Shown: positions 53,501 through 62,224 of the stretch, in pieces
How the letters are laid out: every line of letters begins with the position of its first letter
Position numbering within the stretch: position 1 is the stretch's first letter
Notes under the pieces: generated by a model
Told to the model about the DNA's origin: nothing
The model's database searches: none
The model's input: the letters and a program-made list of their open reading frames with translations, nothing else
Source of the DNA: Paraburkholderia caballeronis
Lineage (GTDB): Bacteria > Pseudomonadota > Gammaproteobacteria > Burkholderiales > Burkholderiaceae
NCBI RefSeq assembly: GCF_900104845.1
Contig: NZ_FNSR01000002.1
Span: forward strand, 1,302,001 to 1,366,000
DNA length: 64,000 nucleotides
Direction of reading: 5' to 3'
Position numbers and translations under genes: made by a program

Positions 53501-55072
53501 ATGAAGATGGATTCGTTCGCACGCGGCGCCTCGGCCGGTTCGCACCGGCGCGACGGCGGCCTTTCGGCGGTGTCGGGCGGCCTGCGGGTTGCCGCGGCCG
53601 CGGCGCTCGCCGTGTGGCTGGCCGCGTGCTCGGTCGAGCCGACCTATCACCGGCCTGACGCGGCCGCGCCGGCTGCGTTCAAGGAAGCGCCGCAGCAGAC
53701 CGATGCGCAGGGGCCGCACGACGTCGGTTCGTGGACGCCCGCGCGTCCCGCCGACGACGCGCATCGCGGCGAGTGGTGGACCGTGTTCGGCGACCCGACG
53801 CTGAACGCGCTCGAAGATCAGGCGCTGGCCGCGAACCAGGACCTGAAGGCGGCAGCCGCGCGCGTGCAGCAGGCTCGCGCGTTGACGCAGGCCGCGCGCG
53901 CGTCGTGGTTCCCGTCGCTCGACGCGGGTTTCGGCCCGACGCGCCAGCGGCTGTCGCCCGCTTCGCAGTTCCAGCCGGCGGACGCCAACGTGCCGTCGCA
54001 GACGTTGTGGCGCGCGCAGGCCACGGCGTCGTATGAAGCGGACCTGTTCGGCCGCGTCAGCTCGAACGTGAACGCGGCGCGCGCGGACGCGCAGCAGAGC
54101 GAGGCGCTGTTCCTGTCGGTGCAGCTCGCATTGCAGGCGGACGTCGCGCAGAACTACTTCCAGCTGCGGCAGTTCGATTCGCAACTCGATCTGTACCGGC
54201 GCACCGTCGCGCTGCGCGAGGATGCGCTGAAGCTCGTCGAGCGGCGGTTCGCCGAAGGCGACATCAGCGAACTGGACGTCGCCCAGGCGCGCAACGAACT
54301 GGCGTCCGCGCGCGCCGATGCGATCGGCGTCGCGCGGCAGCGCGCGGCGTCGGAGCATGGCCTCGCGATCCTGCTCGGCAAGGCGCCCGCGGACTTCACG
54401 TTCCCGCAGACGCCGCTCGCGCCGGTCACCACGCGCATTCCGGCGGGGCTGCCGTCGACGCTGCTCGAACGCCGGCCGGACATCGCGGCTGCCGAGCGCG
54501 CGATGGCCGCTGCGAACGCGCGTGTCGGCCTCGCGAAGTCGGCGTTTTTCCCGAAGCTCGACATCACCGGCGCGTTCGGCTACGAGTCGGCGACGCTCGG
54601 CGACCTGTTCATGTGGTCGAGCCGCGCGTTCCTGCTCGGTCCGTTCGCGGGCACCGCGCTGACCGTGCCGATCTTCGACGGCGGCCGCCGCCGCGCGGGT
54701 CTTGCGCAGGCGCGCGCGAAGTACGACGAGGACGTCGCGCAGTACCGGCAGCAGGTGCTGGTCGCGTTCCGAGAGGTCGAGGACAACCTGTCCGACCTGC
54801 GTTTGCTCGACGACCAGATCCGCGCGCAGGGCGATGCGGTGAACGCGTCGCAGCGCGCCGCGCATCTGTCGCTCACGCAGTATCAGGAAGGGCAGGTCAG
54901 CTACCTGAACGTGATCGACAGCGACCGCGCGGTGCTCGTGTCGCAACTGCAGGAGAGCCAGCTGCGCGGCGTGCAGGCGGTCGCGACGGTCAACCTGGTC
55001 CGCGCGCTCGGCGGCGGCTGGGGCGACCAGAAGGCGGACGACACGACTCCGCCGCCGCTCGCGTCGCGCTGA
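53501..55072 (+). CDS. opcM: RND outer-membrane factor lipoprotein (OpcM/OprC-like)
   Basis: 523 aa. A long N-terminal stretch precedes the lipoprotein signal with lipobox 'LAAC' (Cys about residue 43), then two OEP domains with internal repeats of long helices (about 120-300 and 320-500). 'WWTVFGDPTLNALEDQALAANQDLKAA' (location only) and 'VPIFDGGRRRAGLAQARA' are typical of NodT-family channels. It completes the tripartite pump. Start ATG 53501, 14 bases after ceoB. Confidence 0.92.
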   Translation: MKMDSFARGASAGSHRRDGGLSAVSGGLRVAAAAALAVWLAACSVEPTYHRPDAAAPAAFKEAPQQTDAQGPHDVGSWTPARPADDAHRGEWWTVFGDPTLNALEDQALAANQDLKAAAARVQQARALTQAARASWFPSLDAGFGPTRQRLSPASQFQPADANVPSQTLWRAQATASYEADLFGRVSSNVNAARADAQQSEALFLSVQLALQADVAQNYFQLRQFDSQLDLYRRTVALREDALKLVERRFAEGDISELDVAQARNELASARADAIGVARQRAASEHGLAILLGKAPADFTFPQTPLAPVTTRIPAGLPSTLLERRPDIAAAERAMAAANARVGLAKSAFFPKLDITGAFGYESATLGDLFMWSSRAFLLGPFAGTALTVPIFDGGRRRAGLAQARAKYDEDVAQYRQQVLVAFREVEDNLSDLRLLDDQIRAQGDAVNASQRAAHLSLTQYQEGQVSYLNVIDSDRAVLVSQLQESQLRGVQAVATVNLVRALGGGWGDQKADDTTPPPLASR

Positions 55073-55417
55073 TCCGCGCGTCGCGAAACGGGCCTGATTT
55101 TTCAAGCCTCGAAACGAGGCCATGAAATAGGGCCTCAAATGCGGCTTTAAGCACAGCCGTTCCGCGCGCCGCCTTCGGGCGGCGCGCGCATATCAGCGGC
55201 CGCGATATTCTTTCCGCAATCCATTTGTAGCCCCTCCGCACGCGCGCCCCTATCATCCTCTGACCTGTCTGGAGCGAATGCGCATGCCGTGCGCCCGCCG
55301 CGCGCGCCGCCGCATCCGCGTCGCAGGCGGGGCGTCTGTTCCGCCCTTCGGCGCCGTTGTGTTGCGCGTGCCGCATCGCTCCCGAACGATCACTCCATCT
55401 CCGTTCAGAGGACCGCG
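55073..55417. other. Intergenic region between the efflux operon and metQ-like gene
   Basis: 345 bases. Apart from the hairpin at 55164-55187 I see no gene. Frames open across 55253-55417 on both strands lack start signals or family likeness. The promoter of the next operon must lie here but is not recognisable. Confidence 0.45.
55164..55187 (+). terminator. Hairpin after the efflux operon
   Basis: GCGCGCCGCC / GGCGGCGCGC with a stable TTCG tetraloop, 92 bases after the opcM stop. No T-run follows. Confidence 0.65.
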
Positions 55418-56254
55418 ATGAACCGTGTTGCCCGTACCCTGAGTCGTTTGTTCCGGTTGCCCCGCGCGGGCGTGCTCGCGGCAGCCGGTTTCGCGCTCGC
55501 GATCGGCGCGGGTGTCGCGCATGCGGACAGCCCGACGTTGAAGATCGGCACCGCGACCTCGCCGCAGATCGATGCGCTGAAGGAAGCCGCGCGCGAGGCG
55601 AAGGCCGAAGGGCTCGACGTGAAGATCATCGAGTTCACCGACTGGAACACGCCGAACGCGGCGCTCGCGAACAGGGACATCGACGTCAACTACTTCCAGC
55701 ACATCCCGTTTCTGGAGAACGCGGAGAAGCAGGGCGGTTATAAGTTCGTCGCGATCGCGCCCGGCACGATCATGAAGATCGGCCTCTATTCGAAGAAAGT
55801 GAAACGGTTCGAGGATCTGAAGGACGGCGCAACCGTCGCGATCGCGAACGACCCAGTGAACGGCGGGCGCGGCCTGCTGCTGCTCCAGCGCGCGGGTCTC
55901 GTCACGCTGAAGCCGGGTGCCGACTATCGCGCGACCACGCTCGACATCGTCGCGAATCCGAAGCATCTGAAGATCGTGCAGCTCGAAGCGTCGCAACTCG
56001 CGCGCTCGCTCGACGACGTCGATCTCGCGCAGGGCTATCCGAGTTTCATCAAGCTCGCGGGCACCGCCGATCCGAATAGCGCGCTGCTGTTCGACGGCCT
56101 CGAAAACAAAAACTTCGCGATTCAATGGGTCGTGCGGCCCGAGAGCGTCAACGATCCGCGCATCCGCCGCTTCATCGCGATCTATCAGCATTCGCCGCAG
56201 GTCCGCAAGGAACTCGACAAGGCGTTCGGCAATCTGTACGCGGTCGCGTGGTGA
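55418..56254 (+). CDS. NlpA/MetQ-family substrate-binding protein
   Basis: 278 aa with a Sec signal peptide cut after 'AHA' (residue about 36). 'VKIIEFTDWNTPNAALANRDIDVNYFQHIPFLE' (location only) and 'VAIANDPVNGGRGLLLLQ' are MetQ signatures. It has a normal signal peptide rather than a lipobox. It binds methionine or a related sulfur compound. First gene of an importer operon that ends with a sulfur-scavenging-type monooxygenase, so organosulfur uptake is as likely as methionine. Confidence 0.9.
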   Translation: MNRVARTLSRLFRLPRAGVLAAAGFALAIGAGVAHADSPTLKIGTATSPQIDALKEAAREAKAEGLDVKIIEFTDWNTPNAALANRDIDVNYFQHIPFLENAEKQGGYKFVAIAPGTIMKIGLYSKKVKRFEDLKDGATVAIANDPVNGGRGLLLLQRAGLVTLKPGADYRATTLDIVANPKHLKIVQLEASQLARSLDDVDLAQGYPSFIKLAGTADPNSALLFDGLENKNFAIQWVVRPESVNDPRIRRFIAIYQHSPQVRKELDKAFGNLYAVAW

Positions 56255-56297
56255 CGGCGGCGGCCATCGCGCGCACATCGACTCCGGAGGCACGACG

Positions 56298-57422
56298 ATG
56301 AAATGGTTCAACTCGGCACGCTTCGTCGAACCGGGACCGGCCGCGCACGGCGCGTCGCCGGACGCCGATCCGGCGCGGCCCGCCGTCGTGTTCGACCATG
56401 TCGGCAAGGTGTTCGGCGGTGCGAACGCAGCGCTGTCCGATGTGACGATCGACGTCGCGCGCGGCGAGGTGTTCGGCATCATCGGCCGCAGCGGCGCGGG
56501 TAAATCGACACTGCTGCGGCTCGTGAACGGCCTCGAAAAACCGACGAGCGGCACCGTGCGCGTGCACGGCGTCGACGTCGGCGCGCTCGATTCGCGCGGG
56601 CTCGTCGCGCTGCGGCGGCGCATCGGCATGGTGTTCCAGCACTTCAACCTGCTGTCCGCGAAAACCGTCTACGAAAACATCGCGCTGCCGCTGAAGATCG
56701 CCGGGGTGCCGAAGGCCGCGATCGACGCGCGCGTGAACGCGCTGCTCGATCTCGTCGGTCTGGCCGACCGGCGCGACGCATGGCCCGCGCGGCTGTCCGG
56801 CGGGCAGAAGCAGCGCGTCGGCATCGCGCGGGCGCTCGTTCACGAGCCCGATCTGCTGCTGTGCGACGAGGCGACGTCGGCGCTCGATCCCGAGACGACG
56901 CGCTCGATCCTCGCGCTGCTGCGCGACATCAACCGGCGGCTCGGCGTGACGATCGTGCTGATTACGCATGAGATGGAAGTGATCCGCGACGTCTGCGATA
57001 CGGTCGCGGTGATCGAACGCGGCGAACTGGTCGAGACCGGGCCGGTGTGGCGCGTGTTCGGCGACCCGCGGCACGACGCGACGCGCGCGCTGCTGCATCG
57101 TCCCGGCGACGATCTTCCCGAGGAACTCGCCGCGCGTCTGCGGCCCCTCGGCGACGCGCCGGCCGATGCGTCGCGCGTGCTGTTCGACGTGCGCTTCACC
57201 GGCGAGCGCGGCGACGAGCCGGACCTCGTTGCGCTCGCGCACGCGTTCGGCGCGGGCAGCGATGACGTGCGGTTCGTGCACGGCGGAATCGAGCGGATCC
57301 AGGGCCGTCCGCAAGGGCGTCTCGTCGTCGCCGCGACGCTCGCGGACGGCGCCGGCGCGGCCGCGCTCGCGCACGCCGCGCGTTCCCATGCGAGCCGCGT
57401 GGAGGTGCTCGGTCATGTCTGA
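56298..57422 (+). CDS. MetN-type ABC ATP-binding protein
   Basis: A 374-aa ATPase with Walker A GRSGAGKST (residues about 66-74), 'VFQHFNLLSAKTV' Q-loop, signature LSGGQKQR and Walker B 'LLLCDEATSALDPETT'. The C-terminal NIL (ACT-like) domain spans about 290-374, the allosteric ligand-binding domain of MetN. The first 30 residues before the ATPase core are an unusual extension. The stop lies eight bases inside the permease gene. Confidence 0.92.
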   Translation: MKWFNSARFVEPGPAAHGASPDADPARPAVVFDHVGKVFGGANAALSDVTIDVARGEVFGIIGRSGAGKSTLLRLVNGLEKPTSGTVRVHGVDVGALDSRGLVALRRRIGMVFQHFNLLSAKTVYENIALPLKIAGVPKAAIDARVNALLDLVGLADRRDAWPARLSGGQKQRVGIARALVHEPDLLLCDEATSALDPETTRSILALLRDINRRLGVTIVLITHEMEVIRDVCDTVAVIERGELVETGPVWRVFGDPRHDATRALLHRPGDDLPEELAARLRPLGDAPADASRVLFDVRFTGERGDEPDLVALAHAFGAGSDDVRFVHGGIERIQGRPQGRLVVAATLADGAGAAALAHAARSHASRVEVLGHV

Positions 57423-58071
57423 TACGTGGATCGAAGAGTTGATCGGCGGCATTCGCGACACGCTGCTGATGGTCGGCGTATCGGCGGCCGTCGCGTTCGC
57501 GATCGGCCTGCCGCTCGCGCTGCTGCTCGTGACGACCGCGCGCGGCGGCGTGTTCGAGCGGCCCGCGTTGAACACGTCGCTCGGCGCGGCCGTCAACGCG
57601 TTCCGCTCGACGCCGTTCATCATCCTGCTTGTCGCGCTGCTGCCGCTGACGCGCGTGCTGGTCGGCACGACGATCGGCGTGTGGGCGGCGATCGTGCCGC
57701 TGTCGATCGCCGCGATTCCGTTTTTCGCGCGCGTCGCGGAGGTGAGCCTGCGCGAAGTGGATCGCGGGCTGATCGAGGCCGCGCAGGCGATGGGCGCGGA
57801 GCGCCGCCACATCGTCTGGCACGTGCTGCTGCCCGAGGCGCTGCCGGGCATTCTCGGCGGCTTCACGATTACGGTCGTTGCGATGATCGGCTCGTCGGCG
57901 ATGGCGGGCGCGGTCGGCGCGGGAGGCCTCGGCGACCTCGCGATCCGCTACGGCTACCAGCGTTTCGACACGACCGTGATGGTCACCGTGATCGTGCTGC
58001 TGATCGCGATCGTCGCGGTGGTGCAGTTCGCGGGCGACCGGTTCGTGCGCCGCCTGACGCGGCGGGCTTGA
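57415..58071 (+). CDS. MetI-type ABC permease
   Basis: 218 aa from ATG 57415, overlapping metN by eight bases. Five helices. 'LNAFRSTPFIILLVALLPLTRVL'-type segment (residues about 60-80) and EAA loop 'IEAAQAMGAERRHIVWHVLLPE' (about 118-140) are MetI features. It forms a homodimeric channel with MetN. The monooxygenase gene follows after 97 bases. Confidence 0.93.
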   Translation: MSDTWIEELIGGIRDTLLMVGVSAAVAFAIGLPLALLLVTTARGGVFERPALNTSLGAAVNAFRSTPFIILLVALLPLTRVLVGTTIGVWAAIVPLSIAAIPFFARVAEVSLREVDRGLIEAAQAMGAERRHIVWHVLLPEALPGILGGFTITVVAMIGSSAMAGAVGAGGLGDLAIRYGYQRFDTTVMVTVIVLLIAIVAVVQFAGDRFVRRLTRRA

Positions 58072-58168
58072 ACGCAATGCCCGCGTTGTTTATAACCGAC
58101 CCATACGACCATCGCGCGGCCGCCGCCCGGGCGCGCCGCCCTTCGATGCCTTGCCCAGGAACACCAGC

Positions 58169-59359
58169 ATGAACGATCCCCGCCGCCCCGCCGCGCTCGA
58201 CAACGACACCGCGCGGCTCGCCGCGCTGGCCGACACGCTGCGCGCGAGCGCCGCGCAACGCGATCTCGCCGGCGGCCATGCCGCGCGCGAAAAGCAGTTG
58301 ATCGCGGACGCCGGCCTGCTGACGCTCGCGGTGCCGCGCGAATTCGGCGGCGACGGCGCAAGCTGGCCGCATATCTACGAAACGATCCGCACGCTCGCTC
58401 GCGTGGACAGCGCGCTCGCGCATCTGCTCGGCTTCGAGGCGTTGCAGGTGGTCAGCGTCGACGTGTGGGGCAACGCCGCGCAGCGCGAGCGTTATCTGCG
58501 CGGCACGGTCGAGAACCGCTGGTGGTGGGGCAACGCGGTGAATCCGCTGGACACGCGGCTCGTCGCGCAACCGGGCGCGGACGGCTGCGTGCGGCTGTTC
58601 GGCAAGAAGGGTTTCTGCTCCGGCACCTATGGCTCGCAGATGATGACGATCAGCGCGCACGATCCGGCGACCGGCAAGCCGATCTTCGCGGTCGTGCCGA
58701 CGACGCGGGCCGGCATCACCGTGCACGACGACTGGGACCCGATCGGCCAGCGGCAGACCGACAGCGGCACGGTGTCGTTCGACGACGTCGAAGTCCGCGC
58801 GGACGAGGTGCTGCACCGGTCGGAGACGCCGCCGCGGCCGCGCGCGACGCTGCGCACGCTGGTGTCGCAACTGGTGCTGACGAACCTGTTCGTCGGGATC
58901 GCGGAAGGCGCGCTCGAAGAAGCGCGCCAGTACGTGCTGGAGAACGGGCGGCCGTGGGTCAACTCGGGCGTCGCGCAGGCGATCGACGATCCGTATCTGC
59001 AACAGCGTTTCGGCGAGATGCGGGTCAGCAGCCTGAGCGCGGCGCTGCTCGCGGACCGCGCGGCCGGTCTGCTCGACGACGCGTGGAATCGCGGCGAGAG
59101 CCTCGACGCGGCGACGCGCGCGACGGTCGCGCTCGCGGTGTCCGAGGCGAAGATCGTCGCGCACCGCGCGGCGCTCCAGGTCGGCGAGCAACTGTTCGAC
59201 GCATGCGGCGCGCGCTCGACGAACGCCGCGCTCGCGTTCGACCGCTTCTGGCGCAACGCGCGCGTGCATACGCTGCACGACCCGCTCGACTACCGCGTGC
59301 GCGACGTCGGCCGGTACGTGCTGACCCGCGATCTGCCGGAGCCGACGCTGTACACTTGA
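58169..59359 (+). CDS. SfnB/acyl-CoA-dehydrogenase-fold flavin monooxygenase
   Basis: 396 aa from ATG 58169 (AGGA nine bases before). Acyl-CoA dehydrogenase fold in three parts: N-terminal helical (about 15-125), central beta ('GKKGFCSGTYGSQMMTIS', about 150-168) and C-terminal helical (about 235-380). The catalytic Glu of true acyl-CoA dehydrogenases is not evident in the helix near 'ACGARSTNAALAFDRFWRNARVHTLHD', which instead matches the DszC/SfnB flavin-monooxygenase branch. These use FMNH2 to attack sulfur compounds. Next to metQNI-type genes, a sulfur-source role is likely. Confidence 0.85.
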   Translation: MNDPRRPAALDNDTARLAALADTLRASAAQRDLAGGHAAREKQLIADAGLLTLAVPREFGGDGASWPHIYETIRTLARVDSALAHLLGFEALQVVSVDVWGNAAQRERYLRGTVENRWWWGNAVNPLDTRLVAQPGADGCVRLFGKKGFCSGTYGSQMMTISAHDPATGKPIFAVVPTTRAGITVHDDWDPIGQRQTDSGTVSFDDVEVRADEVLHRSETPPRPRATLRTLVSQLVLTNLFVGIAEGALEEARQYVLENGRPWVNSGVAQAIDDPYLQQRFGEMRVSSLSAALLADRAAGLLDDAWNRGESLDAATRATVALAVSEAKIVAHRAALQVGEQLFDACGARSTNAALAFDRFWRNARVHTLHDPLDYRVRDVGRYVLTRDLPEPTLYT

Positions 59360-59399
59360 GGGCCAGATAAAGCGGCCGCCGCGCCGCGCTACCTCAAAG

Positions 59400-60737
59400 G
59401 TGTATCCGTTGCAGTTCAGACTTCCGACCACCGCGACCGCGCCGTTCTGCCCGTCCGAAGTGCAGGGCACCGTCGCGGTTTCGCCGCGCGCGCCGTTCTG
59501 GAAAAAAATCTGGCAGTTCGCCGGCCCCGGCCTCTTGGTGTCGATCGGCTACATGGACCCGGGCAACTGGGCGACCGACATCGAGGCCGGCTCGCGCTAC
59601 GGCTACAGCCTGCTGTTCGTCGTCGTGCTGTCGAGCCTCGCGGCCATCGTGCTGCAATGCCTGTCCATGCGGCTCGGCATCGTGACCGGCCGCGACCTCG
59701 CGCAACTGTCGCGCGACCGCTATTCGAAGCCGGTCGTGCGCGGGCAGTGGGTGCTCGCGGAGATATCGATCATCGCGTGCGATCTCGCCGAGGTGCTCGG
59801 CGGCGCGCTCGCGTTCCACCTGCTGCTCGGCTGCTCGCTGATGGTCGGCGTCGTGCTGACCGCGTTCGACACGCTGATCGTGCTCGGGCTGAAGGGCAAG
59901 AATTTCCGCACGCTCGAAGCGATCATGGCCGGGCTGATCGCGACCATCGGGCTCGGTTACGTGATCCAGCTCGCGCTCGTGCATCCGCACTGGCCGTCGG
60001 TCGCGCATGGGCTGATTCCGTCGTGGCAGGCGCTGTCGTCGCGCGAGCCGATGTATCTGGCGATCGGCATCCTCGGCGCGACCGTGATGCCGCACAACCT
60101 GTATCTGCATTCGTCGATCGTGCAGACGCGCGCGGTGAAGCGCGATCCGGAAAGCATCGGCTCGGCGATCGGGCTGTCGCGGATCGACACGATCGTGTCG
60201 CTGGTGTTCGCGCTGCTGATCAACGCGGCGATCCTGATTCTGGCGGCGGCCGCGTTCCACGAAACCGGCCACACCCAGGTGACGGAAATCGAGGACGCGT
60301 TCAGGCTGCTCGCGCCGATCGTCGGCACCGGCGCGGCGGCGATCCTGTTCGGAATCACGCTGCTCGCGTCGGGGCAAAGCTCGACGTTCACCGGCACGGT
60401 CGCGGGCCAGGTGATCATGGAAGGCTTCCTGCAGATGAAGATTCCGTGCTGGCAGCGGCGGCTGATTACCCGCGTGCTCGCGCTGATTCCGGCCGTGATC
60501 GGCGTCGCGATGCTCGGCAACGGCGCGGTCGGCCGGCTGCTGGTCGCGAGTCAGGTGGTGCTGAGCCTGCAACTGCCGTTCGCGCTGTGGCCGCTGATCC
60601 GGATGACCAACGACCGCGCGCTGATGGGCGCGTTCGTGAACCGGCCGCTGACGCGGGCGCTTGCGTGGTTTCTGTTCGTGGTGGTCAGCGCGGCGAACCT
60701 GTGGCTCGTGCTGCAGACGTTCGGCGTGGGAGGGTGA
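59400..60737 (+). CDS. Nramp-family divalent metal transporter (MntH-like)
   Basis: About 445 aa from GTG 59400; the start is uncertain because no clear ribosome site is present, and TTG at 59409 is possible. Eleven predicted helices. Nramp metal-site motifs are present: DPGN in 'SIGYMDPGNWATDIEAG' (residues about 50-54) and 'GATVMPHNLYLHSSIVQTR' (MPHN about 230). The conserved transport motif 'LLASGQSSTFTGTVAGQ' is near residue 325. Proton-coupled Mn2+/Fe2+ uptake is the family role. It converges on flhC. Confidence 0.92.
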   Translation: MYPLQFRLPTTATAPFCPSEVQGTVAVSPRAPFWKKIWQFAGPGLLVSIGYMDPGNWATDIEAGSRYGYSLLFVVVLSSLAAIVLQCLSMRLGIVTGRDLAQLSRDRYSKPVVRGQWVLAEISIIACDLAEVLGGALAFHLLLGCSLMVGVVLTAFDTLIVLGLKGKNFRTLEAIMAGLIATIGLGYVIQLALVHPHWPSVAHGLIPSWQALSSREPMYLAIGILGATVMPHNLYLHSSIVQTRAVKRDPESIGSAIGLSRIDTIVSLVFALLINAAILILAAAAFHETGHTQVTEIEDAFRLLAPIVGTGAAAILFGITLLASGQSSTFTGTVAGQVIMEGFLQMKIPCWQRRLITRVLALIPAVIGVAMLGNGAVGRLLVASQVVLSLQLPFALWPLIRMTNDRALMGAFVNRPLTRALAWFLFVVVSAANLWLVLQTFGVGG

Positions 60738-60748
60738 AGCAGACTGAA

Positions 60749-60772
60749 GGCGGCTGAAAGCGCTTCGCCGCC
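60749..60772. terminator. Weak hairpin between convergent Nramp and flhC genes
   Basis: GGCGGC / GCCGCC (six-base stem) with an inner pairable loop GAAAGCGCTTC. A possible convergent terminator. Confidence 0.4.
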
Positions 60773-60846
60773 CGGCACGGGGAATGTGCAGGGCGGCTTC
60801 GCGTCTTGTCGATCGTCCGGTTGACCCGGATCTGGCTCTCCTACGC

Positions 60847-61449
60847 TCAGGCAGCCTCGGCAATGCCGTCCGGCGTAACCGGAAGGTTGCTGTCGGTCTG
60901 CGCGGCGCCCCGTCGCGCTGCAGCCGCCTTTTTCGTCTTGCCGGCGCGCGAAGGCGGCTGGCATGCGCCGCACACGACGTTGTTCTGCAGGTCGTGGCGG
61001 TGCGCGACGAACTTGCCGCCGCAGCGGCAGCAAGGCGTCAGCTGCAGAATATCGGCATCGAAAAACCGCACCAGGGTCCACGCGCGCGTGAGATCGAGCA
61101 CCGGCTCGATCGCGTTGTGGCGGCAGTGTTCCAGATACAGCCGGAACCCCTTGGTGAGCGCGTCGAGATGCGAGCAACGCGCTTCGTTCTTCAGGAACAG
61201 ATAGGTGTTGTAGAACAGCGATGCGTGGATGTTCGCGAGCCACGTCATGTACCAGTCCGCCGAGAACGGCAGCATGCCCTTGGGCGGCGATACGCCCTTG
61301 ATCTCGCGATACAGGCGGATCATGCGGTCACGCGACAGCGTGAGTTCGCTTTCCAGCACCTGCATGCGAGCGCCCAGTTCGATCAGCGCAATCGCGCGGA
61401 ACACTTCCTGGGCGTCTTCGGTCAGGCTGCGCCTGGGGGCGGAGGTCAT
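60847..61449 (-). CDS. flhC: Flagellar master regulator subunit FlhC
   Basis: 200 aa from ATG 61449; the in-frame upstream part belongs to flhD read in another phase. 'MQVLESELTLSRDRMIRLYREIKGVSPPKGMLPFS' (location only) is the DNA-recognition region. The C-terminal zinc site has four cysteines in 'TPCCRCGG' and 'VVCGACQPP' (residues about 139-162). With FlhD it forms the D4C2 activator of class II flagellar genes. Ten bases after flhD. Confidence 0.96.
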   Translation of the reverse strand: MTSAPRRSLTEDAQEVFRAIALIELGARMQVLESELTLSRDRMIRLYREIKGVSPPKGMLPFSADWYMTWLANIHASLFYNTYLFLKNEARCSHLDALTKGFRLYLEHCRHNAIEPVLDLTRAWTLVRFFDADILQLTPCCRCGGKFVAHRHDLQNNVVCGACQPPSRAGKTKKAAAARRGAAQTDSNLPVTPDGIAEAA

Positions 61450-61459
61450 CGACGTTCCT

Positions 61460-61780
61460 TCAGGCGAATTGGCTCGCCGGCTGTCCTGCCAGCAGGATGG
61501 CCGCATGGGTGGACGCCACGTCGGCATGCTTGGCGGTCTGCGTGAGCGCGGACAGCATCGCATGGTCGTCGAAGCGGAAAAAACAAAGGAGCTGGTCGGA
61601 AGCGGCCAGCTTGACGATCTGCGCGAGCGACAGACCGGCAATCAGATCAGCCAGTTCCGACGACAGGCCCAGCCGGAACATGCCGACTGGCTTGTCCTCG
61701 CGGAGCATGCGCTGCGCGAGCATGATGTACGACAGATTGATCTCACGGATCGAATCCAACGTCTCGCTGCTACGGTCCAT
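61460..61780 (-). CDS. flhD: Flagellar master regulator subunit FlhD
   Basis: 106 aa. 'SIREINLSYIMLAQRMLREDK' (residues about 10-30) and 'AMFRLGLS' are FlhD hallmarks; the protein is mostly alpha-helical and dimerises. It modulates FlhC binding to flagellar promoters. First gene of flhDC; a long AT-rich leader with an 11-base inverted repeat lies upstream, the likely site of regulation. Confidence 0.96.
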   Translation of the reverse strand: MDRSSETLDSIREINLSYIMLAQRMLREDKPVGMFRLGLSSELADLIAGLSLAQIVKLAASDQLLCFFRFDDHAMLSALTQTAKHADVASTHAAILLAGQPASQFA

Positions 61781-61888
61781 TTCTGTGTATTCCGAAGCCC
61801 CGAATTAACCGCCGGCATTTGCTGCCGTTGTAACCTTTTTGTCCTGCACCGGATCTTCGCCGCCATCGGCGGAACGGTACATTTGATA

Positions 61889-61915
61889 CAAGGTGTTACA
61901 TCTCGTAACACCTTG
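61889..61915. promoter_or_regulatory. Perfect inverted repeat upstream of flhDC
   Basis: CAAGGTGTTAC (61889-61899), five bases ATCTC, GTAACACCTTG (61905-61915): a perfect dyad with 11-base arms, 109 bases before the flhD ATG. It is long and symmetric enough to be a repressor or activator operator or an mRNA stem. Its binder is unknown. Confidence 0.6.
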
Positions 61916-62023
61916 GGCGGAATTGTATGAGGGCTTATCTTGGAAATCAATCCCTGTTGCAAAAAATGCTCAAGAAGAGTTGCTCAATTTCGGTAATTTT
62001 TTCGAGTATTTGAAGGCAATCGG

Positions 62024-62224
62024 ATGACAGCTTCCCGCAAGGCCGCGTCTGGTGCGGCTGCACCATCAAAGCTCAAAAAAACAAGATGTTACGGCTCTGA
62101 TGTGGTGCAGCAACGACGGATTGCACGAGCCGCCGCATTGCGCTATACGGAAATAAGTTTTACGAAAGAAATTAGCGTGCCGGTAAGAAATGCGGATCAA
62201 CTCTTATATAAGTATGACGATTAA
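62024..62224 (+). CDS. Hypothetical 66-aa protein
   Basis: ATG 62024 with AAGG nine bases upstream; stop at 62224. The product is basic at the N-terminus (KAASGAAAPSKLKKTRCYG) and ends in acidic Asp-Asp. No signal peptide, membrane helix or family was recognised. Codon use is less GC-rich than in neighbours (AT-rich second half), as in the surrounding non-coding DNA. It is divergent from flhD. Could be chance; kept as a low-confidence call. Confidence 0.3.
   Translation: MTASRKAASGAAAPSKLKKTRCYGSDVVQQRRIARAAALRYTEISFTKEISVPVRNADQLLYKYDD

Noticed and set aside
49944..53522. 1192-codon open frame antisense to ceoB
   Set aside because: Antisense shadow of the RND pump gene with Arg/His-rich nonsense composition and no domain.
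55188..55417. SAM riboswitch in front of the MetQNI-type operon
   Set aside because: Looked for paired conserved stems and purine-rich junctions of SAM-I/II types and found none.
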